Below, piece by piece: positions 57,374 through 64,000 of a stretch of 64,000 nt of DNA (the first letter of the stretch is position 1; each line of letters opens with the position of its first letter). This DNA is from Pseudoduganella albidiflava. GTDB taxonomy: Bacteria > Pseudomonadota > Gammaproteobacteria > Burkholderiales > Burkholderiaceae_D. The stretch lies in NCBI RefSeq assembly GCF_004322755.1, contig NZ_CP036401.1, forward strand, positions 5,022,001-5,086,000, read 5' to 3'. Under the pieces are notes generated by a model, which searched no databases, had not been told where the DNA came from, and saw only the letters and a list, made by a program, of their open reading frames with translations. A program made the translations under genes and the position numbers.

Positions 57374-57916
57374 ATGCGATTGAAATCCCTGGCTTTTATG
57401 ATTCTTGCAAGCGCCGCGCTGTCCGCCCGCGCCGCCCCCATGCACTACGAGTTCGAATACAAGGGAGGCTGGTACCAGAGTTCTCTCAACTCCGCTCCGC
57501 GCTGGGTGCCCGAAGCGACGTGGGGCGGCTATTTCCGTGGCGAAGACGTCAATGGCGACAACACGATCGACAATACCGAAATCAGCGAATTCGTCTCCTA
57601 TAATTTTTCGGGACCGCGGTGCGCCGGCGAATACACGAGTTGCGGCGCGAGTTTCCAGCAGTACGTCATCGGCGGTAACGTCGAGTACCACGGGTATTAC
57701 AGCTATATCCTGCCGGGGTGGGAGTACTACACCATCGAGCAATGGAACATTCCCGTCGGCGCCACGATCGAACATGAATACCCGGTGACGGAATCCTGGT
57801 GGTTCGACGGAACGGTGTTGACCGTCGAGGTATCCGCCGTTCCCGAGCCCTCCGCCTGGCTGATGCTCGGCACTGGCCTTCTTGCCGCCGGCATCGCCGC
57901 CCGCCGCCGCACTTGA
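57374..57916 (+). CDS. PEP-CTERM sorting-domain protein, exosortase substrate
   Basis: A 180-residue exported protein. A signal peptide (MRLKSLAFMILASAALSARA) is followed by a Tyr/Trp/Gly-rich beta domain with GEDVNGDNTIDNTEISEFVS, a calcium-loop-like acidic motif. The last 25 residues carry VPEPSAW, a hydrophobic helix (LMLGTGLLAAGI) and the basic tail AARRRT. This is the canonical PEP-CTERM signal cut by exosortase. GAGGAG lies 6 bp before the ATG. It is the only PEP-CTERM protein in the window and should be processed by the XrtB encoded 45 kb away. Its function is unknown. Confidence 0.92.
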   Translation: MRLKSLAFMILASAALSARAAPMHYEFEYKGGWYQSSLNSAPRWVPEATWGGYFRGEDVNGDNTIDNTEISEFVSYNFSGPRCAGEYTSCGASFQQYVIGGNVEYHGYYSYILPGWEYYTIEQWNIPVGATIEHEYPVTESWWFDGTVLTVEVSAVPEPSAWLMLGTGLLAAGIAARRRT

Positions 57917-57943
57917 AGGCGATGGCCGGCGGCCCCGCCGGCG

Positions 57944-57973
57944 ACCGGGGCAGTATGGTAACCTTGCCCCGGT
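57944..57973. promoter_or_regulatory. 9-bp inverted repeat just upstream of the LacI-type gene
   Basis: ACCGGGGCA (57944-57952) and TGCCCCGGT (57965-57973) flank a 12-bp centre, 9 bp before the regulator's start. It could be an autoregulatory operator or a terminator of the PEP-CTERM gene. No T-run follows. Confidence 0.45.
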
Positions 57974-57982
57974 CCGATACTA

Positions 57983-59017
57983 GTGGAACAAAAACAATTG
58001 ACAAAACCAACTGTGGCAGCCGGGCCTTCGACCCTGCTCGACGTCGCCCGGGAGGCCGGCGTCTCCCCCTCGACCGTCTCGCGCATCCTGAACGGCACGG
58101 CGCGCGTGTCCGACGACAAGCGGCAAGCCGTGATGAAGGCGATCGCGCGCACCAATTTCGCGCCGAACCTGATGGCGCAGGGCTTGAAGAAAGGCCGCAC
58201 GCACACGATCGGCATCATCGTGCAGGACATTTCATCGCCGTTCTTCGATGAAACGCTGCATGGCGTCGACGATGGCCTGAAAGGCACCGGCTACGCCTCC
58301 GTGATCGTCACCGGCCACTGGAGCGCACTGGAAGAAGCGGACCGCATCCGGCTGCTGCTGGCGCGCAAGGTCGACGGCATCATCCTCCTGTCGGGCAACT
58401 TGCCGGACGAGGAACTGCTGCACTTCGCCACCCAGCGCCCGATCGTCGTCACCGGCCGCGCGCTCGATGCGCCGAACGCGCTGGGCTTCACGATGGACAA
58501 CGAGCACGGCGCCTACCTGGGCGTGCAGCACTTGATCGAGCTGGGCCATCGCCGCATCGCCTTCGTGTCCGGCCCGCCCAGCCATGCCGACGCGTCGAGC
58601 CGCCTGCGCGGCTACCGCAAGGCGCTGGAAGGGGCGGGCATTCCGGTCGACCCGGCGCTCGTAGTGGAAGGCAACTTCCATGAAAACAGCGGCCTCATCG
58701 CGATCAACCACCTGTTCGAGACGCGCCAGGAATTTTCCGCCGTGTTCGCCGCCAACGACCAGAGCGCCTACGGCGTGCGCCTCGCGCTGTACCGCAAGGG
58801 CGTGCGCGTGCCGGAAGACGTGTCGCTGGTGGGCTTCGACGACCTGCCCGGCTCGGCGTTCACGACGCCGCCGCTGACCACCGTGCGCCAGCCGCTGTAC
58901 GACATCGGCCTGACGGCGATCACGGCGCTGCTGCGCCTGATCAGCGGCGACCGCGTGCCCACGCGGGTGCCGCCGGTCGAACTGGTGGTGCGTGAAACCA
59001 CGCTGCCCCGGCAGTGA
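57983..59017 (+). CDS. LacI-family transcriptional regulator
   Basis: A 344-residue regulator. The N-terminal LacI helix-turn-helix is STLLDVAREAGVSPSTVSRI, with NGTARVSDDKRQAVMKAI as hinge side. The periplasmic-binding-protein-like domain includes TIGIIVQDISSPFFDETLHG, FTMDNEHGAYLGVQHLIELG and VFAANDQSAYGVRLAL. It probably binds a sugar; the target genes are unknown because no sugar genes adjoin. GTG 57983 has no clear Shine-Dalgarno sequence. TTG 57998, 8 bp after GGAAC, is a reasonable alternative that keeps the HTH intact. Confidence 0.9.
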   Translation: MEQKQLTKPTVAAGPSTLLDVAREAGVSPSTVSRILNGTARVSDDKRQAVMKAIARTNFAPNLMAQGLKKGRTHTIGIIVQDISSPFFDETLHGVDDGLKGTGYASVIVTGHWSALEEADRIRLLLARKVDGIILLSGNLPDEELLHFATQRPIVVTGRALDAPNALGFTMDNEHGAYLGVQHLIELGHRRIAFVSGPPSHADASSRLRGYRKALEGAGIPVDPALVVEGNFHENSGLIAINHLFETRQEFSAVFAANDQSAYGVRLALYRKGVRVPEDVSLVGFDDLPGSAFTTPPLTTVRQPLYDIGLTAITALLRLISGDRVPTRVPPVELVVRETTLPRQ

Positions 59018-59065
59018 CGTGCACGCTATGTGCTTTCCTGTAGCCTCACTATTTACGTGGGATTT

Positions 59066-59078
59066 CGGCAGACTGCCG
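59066..59078. promoter_or_regulatory. 13-bp palindrome in the sodB promoter region
   Basis: CGGCAG-A-CTGCCG lies 68 bp before the sodB ATG. A TACAAT -10-like hexamer follows at 59089-59094. It may be an operator or part of a weak lacI terminator. Confidence 0.35.
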
Positions 59079-59146
59079 GGCAACGCATTACAATGATGGA
59101 CGTTTTGTAAAAGTTGATTCTTCAGTCCCCTCATAAGGAAATGCAC

Positions 59147-59725
59147 ATGGAACATACCCTGCCGCCACTGCCGTACGCGAAAGACGCCCTGCAACCGCAT
59201 ATCTCGGCTGAAACGCTGGAATACCACTACGGCAAGCACCACCAGGCCTATGTCACGAACCTGAACAACCTGATCAAGGGCACCGAGTTCGAGAACCTGT
59301 CCCTGGAAGAAATCATCAAGAAATCCTCCGGCGGCGTGTTCAACAACTCCGCACAGGTCTGGAACCACACGTTCTTCTGGCACTGCATGGCGCCGAACGC
59401 TGGCGGCGCGCCGACCGGCCCGGTGGCCGAAGCGATCAACGCCAAGTGGGGTTCGTTCGACAAGTTCAAGGAAGAGTTCAGCAAGTCGGCCGTCGGCAAC
59501 TTCGGTTCCGGCTGGACCTGGCTGGTGAAGAAGACGGACGGCACCGTGGACATCGTCAACACGTCCAACGCGGCCACCCCGCTGACCACCGAAAACAAGC
59601 CGCTGCTGACGGTCGACGTGTGGGAACACGCGTACTACATCGACTACCGCAATGCGCGTCCGAAATTCGTGGAATCGTGGTGGAACCTGGTCAACTGGGA
59701 ATTCGTGAACCAGAACTTCGCCTGA
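59147..59725 (+). CDS. sodB: Iron superoxide dismutase
   Basis: A 192-residue cytoplasmic Fe-dependent enzyme converting superoxide to peroxide and oxygen. The N-terminus [20 protein letters not shown] is typical of SodB. The metal ligands are H27 ([10 protein letters not shown]), H74 ([10 protein letters not shown]) and the Asp/His of [14 protein letters not shown]. Iron preference is inferred from FFWHCM and the [10 protein letters not shown] region. AAGGAA lies 6 bp before ATG 59147, deciding it over a longer frame. A strong terminator follows. Confidence 0.96.
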   Translation: MEHTLPPLPYAKDALQPHISAETLEYHYGKHHQAYVTNLNNLIKGTEFENLSLEEIIKKSSGGVFNNSAQVWNHTFFWHCMAPNAGGAPTGPVAEAINAKWGSFDKFKEEFSKSAVGNFGSGWTWLVKKTDGTVDIVNTSNAATPLTTENKPLLTVDVWEHAYYIDYRNARPKFVESWWNLVNWEFVNQNFA

Positions 59726-59780
59726 ATGTGACGCTCGCCTGCCCCTGTGCCCTGGCACGGAGCAGGCCGGCAAGTCCCGC

Positions 59781-59807
59781 ACGGCCCGCCCTCCGCGGGC
59801 CGTTTTC
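59781..59807 (+). terminator. Rho-independent terminator of sodB
   Basis: ACGGCCCGC (59781-59789) and GCGGGCCGT (59795-59803) form a 9-bp GC-rich stem with a 5-nt loop, followed by TTTCATT. It lies 55 bp past the sodB stop. Confidence 0.85.
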
Positions 59808-59988
59808 ATTGGCGCTTCCCCATCGACGGTGCGAGAGCCCGCACTGACGATTGATGTAGATCAAAGCCACCCCGCCCCTCCTGCTCGCATGCTGGCCGTC
59901 CGGCATCGATTACAGCGGCTTGCGACATGCAAGCTTCGTCCGGCATGCGCCATGCATGCCACCGACCACTCTGGAGGCAGGAATCGCC

Positions 59989-62652
59989 ATGAACCAGTTC
60001 CCCCGTGATTTTCCCCACCGCCTGACCGGCTTCGGCGGCGACCCGAGCCTGGACCAGGCCGCGCACCGTGAACGCTGCCGGAAATGCCCGGTGATCCTCC
60101 TGCACGGCAATGCCAGCCATTCGGCCCATCCACGCTACGGCATGGCGGCCATGCAGGCCTTCCTGAAGGACGCCGGCTACCAGGATTGCGAAATCTGGTG
60201 CTGCGACTATCTCGGCGAGAACAACACCGCCGTCGTGCTGCCCGACGTTCACCGCGACCACATCGACGCCGTGCGCAGCTTCATCGACGACGTGCGCGCC
60301 TACCTGGGCGTGCAGCGGGTCGATTTCATCGCGCACTCGCTGGGCTGCGGCATGGTCAACGGGTATCTTCGGGGCCTGCAGGCCAACGGCGAGTGGAACA
60401 ATACGGACCACCGGCTGGCCGCCGCCGGCACCTTCGTCAGCATCGCCGGTGCCCAGTACGGCCTGGGGCCCGCCAGCAGCCATGAATTCCGCACCGGCAG
60501 CCAGTTCGAGATACTGTCGCACCGCTTCGGCGACGTCGCCATCGAAGACACGCCGTCCGGTGAAAACGACAGTTCGCGGCAGATCGCCCCCGTCGAGGAG
60601 TGGAAAGGCGCCACCGCCGTCGATGACGACCAGGTGAGCTACGTTGCCGTCATTGCCCGCGGCGATTTCGTCGACCAGCAGCATCGCGATACCAGCCGGC
60701 GCCAGGGTGCCGATCTCAACAAGGTGGTCAACGTGGGCATGGGCACGGACGGCCATGAGAAGGTCATCAAGAACCAGCCGGTGTTCAATGCATTCCGGGG
60801 CTACCTGAACCGCTACCCGCCCGCCCCGCCGGTGGTTTTCTCGGTGGACAAGGAAAGCGGCAGCCACGGACCGGACCTGCAGGTCACCGTCACCGTCTCC
60901 CCGGCCGGCGCCGTCATCGGCTGGGTGGCCAGGCGCCTGACGAAAGCCGTGGATGCCGGCTTCCTCACCGAGTCGGTCGCGCAAACGCAGGAAGGCGCGC
61001 TGGCCGACGGCCAGTCGCTGACACTCGCGCAGGACGGTGCGTGGGAGGTGACCTTCACTGCCAGCAATGGCGCCACGCTGGAGCGTGCGTACGGCGTCAA
61101 CGTCACCCTCCCCGAGGTCACGATTCTGACACCCGACGATCCCCCCTTCGAGGGCAGCCTCGAAGTCAGGACCGCGGCCAGCAAGGGAACGGTATTCCAC
61201 AGCACCGACAGGACGCGCTGGCTGGCCCAATCCAATCCGGTCATCCACGAAACGACCACGCTGTATTTCATCGCGATCGATGCCGACGGGCTGGCATCGC
61301 CGGTGGTATCGCGCACGTATGAGAAAAAAGTGGTCCAGTTCGTGAAAGCCACGCTGACCGAGCACTTTCTCGCGCAGCGGCTGGACGTCTTCGACTATGT
61401 CGCGCTGACGCTGGAACTCGGCGGCAATGCCGTGATCATCCTGTACTTCATCGACGGCGACTGGGTGCGCGATCCCGGTACACCGGCGGCACCGGGGGCG
61501 CCGGATTTCGCCATCGGCATCGGATCGCCCGCGCCGCACGGCCACCACGGCAGTCAGCCGGGCGCCCCGCGCCAGCCAGAGATCAGCTGCGACAAGCCGG
61601 CCGGCGTCTATCCGCGCGCTTTCCATGCCACCATTTCCGTCCCTGGGGACGGCACGCTGGCACACTACACCGACGATGGCTCCGATCCATCCGATGCCGG
61701 GAACCCGCAGCGCAAAGCGTTCGACGGCAGGCAGCGGGTCAGCATCCGCGGCAATGGCCACCATGCCCTGCTGTGCCATGCGAAGGACCATGCCGGACAC
61801 GAGGCCCTGGCAGCCTTCGGCTGGCGCATCGACGATGGCAGGTACCCGGAAACGTGGATCGCCCCCTCGGCCGGCGGCCATTTCGCCGGCACGGTGCGTA
61901 TCGAACTGTGCCCTTCCGCGCCCTGTGCGTGGACCCGCTACACGCTCGATGGCAGCGAGCCATCGGCAACGCACGGCGAGCCGTATACGTCACCCATCGT
62001 GCTGGACCGGTCCGCCCGGCTGCGCTTCCGTTCCTGCAGCCCGGCTGGCAAGCTCGAGCCCGTGAAAAGCGCGGACTTCACGGTGCGGGCGCATCCCGAC
62101 CGGCTGGTGTTTGCCAGCGATGCTCGGGGCAACGGCACCCTGGTGGCCCGGCCCGGTGGCGAGCAGGGCCGCGAGCAGGTGCTGGTCGGTACCGGCAGCA
62201 TGCTGCGCATCGGCAGCGCCGGCGGCGAGAGCCGCGCCATCCTGCAGTTCGATACGTCGGCGCTGCCGGATAACGCGGTCATCAGCCACGCCTGCCTGGA
62301 AATGGCGTGCCACGCGCGCACCGGCGATCCCTGGGCCGGCGGGCGCGTGATCCGCATCGATGTCCAGCGCGGCCATTTCGGTGCGTCCCGCACGCTGCAC
62401 GGGGACGACTGGCACGCCGCGGCAACGGCGGAGAACGCCGCGCAGGTCGGCCGCTTCACGTCGGGCACGGCCAGGTCCGGCGATTTCTCCGCGGCCGGCC
62501 TGGCCGCCATCCACCGCACCGGCGTCACGCACCTGCGCCTGCGCCTGGCGCCGGTGGCAGACGGGCAGCCAGACGCCTGCCTGCTGCTGGCCGGCGGCCG
62601 TCGGGCCAGGCTGCATGTCACGCTGGCCGGCCCGCAGGCGATACCGGAATGA
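59989..62652 (+). CDS. PhaZ7-like alpha/beta hydrolase (lipase/PHB depolymerase type) with chitobiase-like and DNRLRE-like domains
   Basis: An 887-residue multidomain protein. Residues about 30-280 are an alpha/beta hydrolase: PVILLHGNASHSAHPRYG, DAGYQDCEIWCCDYLG and VDFIAHSLGCGMVNGYL with Ser117 as nucleophile. This pattern, with AHSxG, resembles the extracellular PHB depolymerase PhaZ7 of Paucimonas lemoignei. Beta-rich repeats follow, including chitobiase C-terminal-like motifs (HYTDDGSDPS, RYTLDGSEPS). The last 190 residues resemble a DNRLRE domain (RAILQFDTSALPDNAVISHA). No signal peptide is visible from the chosen ATG 59989, which GGAGGCAGGA precedes. The substrate may be a polyester or a lipid. 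Confidence 0.82.
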   Translation: MNQFPRDFPHRLTGFGGDPSLDQAAHRERCRKCPVILLHGNASHSAHPRYGMAAMQAFLKDAGYQDCEIWCCDYLGENNTAVVLPDVHRDHIDAVRSFIDDVRAYLGVQRVDFIAHSLGCGMVNGYLRGLQANGEWNNTDHRLAAAGTFVSIAGAQYGLGPASSHEFRTGSQFEILSHRFGDVAIEDTPSGENDSSRQIAPVEEWKGATAVDDDQVSYVAVIARGDFVDQQHRDTSRRQGADLNKVVNVGMGTDGHEKVIKNQPVFNAFRGYLNRYPPAPPVVFSVDKESGSHGPDLQVTVTVSPAGAVIGWVARRLTKAVDAGFLTESVAQTQEGALADGQSLTLAQDGAWEVTFTASNGATLERAYGVNVTLPEVTILTPDDPPFEGSLEVRTAASKGTVFHSTDRTRWLAQSNPVIHETTTLYFIAIDADGLASPVVSRTYEKKVVQFVKATLTEHFLAQRLDVFDYVALTLELGGNAVIILYFIDGDWVRDPGTPAAPGAPDFAIGIGSPAPHGHHGSQPGAPRQPEISCDKPAGVYPRAFHATISVPGDGTLAHYTDDGSDPSDAGNPQRKAFDGRQRVSIRGNGHHALLCHAKDHAGHEALAAFGWRIDDGRYPETWIAPSAGGHFAGTVRIELCPSAPCAWTRYTLDGSEPSATHGEPYTSPIVLDRSARLRFRSCSPAGKLEPVKSADFTVRAHPDRLVFASDARGNGTLVARPGGEQGREQVLVGTGSMLRIGSAGGESRAILQFDTSALPDNAVISHACLEMACHARTGDPWAGGRVIRIDVQRGHFGASRTLHGDDWHAAATAENAAQVGRFTSGTARSGDFSAAGLAAIHRTGVTHLRLRLAPVADGQPDACLLLAGGRRARLHVTLAGPQAIPE

Positions 62653-62688
62653 CGGAATGCGGGTGTTGCTCGCCGCAACGTCTGGCTT

Positions 62689-62710
62689 CCCGCCGCCGGG
62701 GCGGGCTTTC
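62689..62710 (+). terminator. Possible terminator of the PhaZ7-like gene
   Basis: CCCGCC followed shortly by GGGGCGGG forms a GC-rich hairpin ending in CTTTCCT, 37 bp past the stop codon and before the convergent subtilase gene. The T-run is short. Confidence 0.45.
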
Positions 62711-62771
62711 CTGAGCTGTTGTGAAGCCTGAAGGCAAGGATGGGCGATAGCCCTTGCTGGACGATGCCTGC

Positions 62772-64000
62772 TTACTGGACCGGGGGCCCAAGCAGGTAAC
62801 TCAACGAGTTTTGGACAGACCTGAAGCTTTCGACATAAACACCACTGTTGGCTACCAACCCAACGGAGACTTTCTTGTCCGAATATTGCAGCTCAGGGTC
62901 GCCCGAATAATAGCGTACTTGGTATTCCCAGTCCGAACGTGGACCGCTAAAGCCGAAAACGGTCCTGCCAGTGGCATTGGCCCACAATTTGACAAGCGGC
63001 TGAAGTTCTCCATCCACTTGCACGGCCTTGTAGGCAAAGAAGCTCGAGCAGTTATTGAGATTAGGGGCTCCACTGCTGAGCTGATAGGGCACGCCTGTAA
63101 CGACGCGTGCTCCATGGAACAGCGCATTCGCATCAACGCTGTTGCTGAACAGGGGGCTGCCCCGTTCGCCCAACGGCTGCCCTTGGCTACCGCAGGTGGC
63201 CGAATTCCCGACCAGTTGGAATGCGATGCGCGAGACAGGATACAGTTGCGACATCCGGATGGTCGCCGGCAGGCCGCCCCAGCCCGTATTGAGATCGGCA
63301 ATCCTGATCTCGACGCCGACCAGTGGTCCGATGCAAGACAGGCCTTGCGATGACAAATATTGCCCGAGATCGGCCAACGTGCCCTTGCTGTCGCGCCGCA
63401 ATGGGCTGTGGATGTAATAACAAAGGATCTGGAAGTCGGTGACGGCGTTCTCGTCCAGTTCCACCAACTGGGGCCTGACGGGCTCGTATCGGACCATTCC
63501 GTAACGAGACTTGCGCTCGGCGTCGTAGTCGACATCCAGATTGAAGCGGGCAGTACCCGCCCCGCCGACATTGCCTTCCGCATTCAGGTCGAACCGGCTC
63601 ATGTCAACGGTCCTCCCGGCGACCGTGCGCGTGCGTATGGGCACGAATGCAGATCCCCCCGCGGATGCCACGAACGCATCCACGAAAGCCCTGGCGTCAT
63701 CGTTGGTGAACTCGCCATCCTGGTCGACGTCGAGGATCGCCATCCGCACGGGCGCTTTTGCGGGATCGCCCATCGGGCCGAGGAGTGCCTCCGGATCATC
63801 GGCGGCCAATACGGTGGCGTAGGTGTCGATCACAGGTGCATCGGCGCGGCATGGGGTCGGCGCAGGAACGGCATGACCAGTCATCACTCTCAGCAATTGC
63901 GGTCCGGTCAAATCATCCCGGATCGCCCAGAACAGCGCGGCAAGTCCGGCAACCTGAGGGCTCGCCATCGACGTGCCACCTAATCGACGCGGTGTTCCTT
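62772..64000 (-). CDS. S8-family subtilisin-like serine protease, N-terminal part outside window
   Basis: The reverse strand is open from the window edge to the stop at 62772, so about the last 409 residues are seen. GGTSMASPQVAGLAALFWAI near the edge is the subtilase catalytic-serine motif, its Ser codon at 63969-63971; the Asp and His parts are beyond the window. Downstream is an EF-hand/dockerin-like calcium loop (DVDQDGEFTNDDARAFVDAF). A C-terminal beta domain of about 270 residues with several cysteines (NSATCGSQG, NNCSSFFAY) follows. It is probably a secreted protease. An ATG at 63968 is only an internal methionine. Confidence 0.88.
   Translation of the reverse strand, partial: GTPRRLGGTSMASPQVAGLAALFWAIRDDLTGPQLLRVMTGHAVPAPTPCRADAPVIDTYATVLAADDPEALLGPMGDPAKAPVRMAILDVDQDGEFTNDDARAFVDAFVASAGGSAFVPIRTRTVAGRTVDMSRFDLNAEGNVGGAGTARFNLDVDYDAERKSRYGMVRYEPVRPQLVELDENAVTDFQILCYYIHSPLRRDSKGTLADLGQYLSSQGLSCIGPLVGVEIRIADLNTGWGGLPATIRMSQLYPVSRIAFQLVGNSATCGSQGQPLGERGSPLFSNSVDANALFHGARVVTGVPYQLSSGAPNLNNCSSFFAYKAVQVDGELQPLVKLWANATGRTVFGFSGPRSDWEYQVRYYSGDPELQYSDKKVSVGLVANSGVYVESFRSVQNSLSYLLGPPVQ

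Overview
The window looks like a chromosomal segment of a GC-rich betaproteobacterium, most likely family Oxalobacteraceae (Massilia / Duganella / Pseudoduganella type). The reasons are a complete exosortase-B exopolysaccharide locus in the order epsL-B-D-E-F-G-xrtB-epsI, a PEP-CTERM protein, an anthraniloyl-CoA type aerobic degradation operon, and a housekeeping block with adk, kdsB, lpxK, exbB/D, xseA and sodB. The genus is inferred; no rRNA gene or marker settles it. No insertion sequence, prophage or CRISPR array was found.

Layout. (1) 1-19.9 kb is one large exopolysaccharide region. It holds a DUF354 transferase (cut by the window edge), a UDP-HexNAc dehydrogenase, a GT4 transferase, a divergent CapK-like protein, a Wzx-like flippase, a secreted DUF4962/heparinase-type lyase and a Wzy-like polymerase. 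These are followed by EpsI, exosortase B, EpsG, EpsF, EpsE, EpsD, EpsB, EpsL and a CPBP (CAAX-type) membrane protease. EpsB should start the repeat unit on undecaprenyl phosphate, the glycosyltransferases extend it, the flippase and polymerase move and polymerise it, and EpsF/G/E/L control chain length and export. (2) 20-27.2 kb has uup, tRNA-Arg(CCU) and a three-gene glycosylation set: GT4, a GtrB-like GT2, and a GtrA domain fused to an ArnT-like GT-C transferase. (3) 27.3-34.2 kb is a translationally coupled six-gene operon: CoA ligase, bifunctional flavin monooxygenase/reductase, MarR regulator, enoyl-CoA hydratase, acyl-CoA dehydrogenase and RidA. It is read as aerobic 2-aminobenzoate (anthranilate) degradation through CoA thioesters. 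(4) 34.4-43.1 kb is a signalling block: a response regulator flanked by two families of short tandem repeats, a 1406-residue beta-propeller hybrid kinase, a patatin-like lipase and a MEDS-PAS hybrid kinase. (5) 43.1-50.8 kb holds an acyltransferase, gamma-glutamyltransferase, an SDR dehydrogenase behind nested palindromes, a small secreted protein and a K+-independent proton pyrophosphatase. (6) 51-54.9 kb is envelope and housekeeping: adk, kdsB, a Trm112-like protein, lpxK, exbD, exbB. (7) 55.9-64 kb holds xseA, the PEP-CTERM protein, a LacI regulator, sodB, a multidomain PhaZ7-like lipase and a partial subtilase.

The most unusual non-coding element lies between exbB and xseA (about 54984-55885). 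It consists of six degenerate copies of a block of about 105 bp, each carrying two opposed DnaA-box-like nonamers plus an AT-rich segment, separated by variable GC-rich spacers, with a seventh partial copy at the xseA start. It looks like a DnaA-binding (titration or regulatory) array and is the best candidate here for an undescribed element.

Starts were chosen by Shine-Dalgarno sequence, operon overlap and family length. Several genes use TTG or GTG and differ from the longest open frame.
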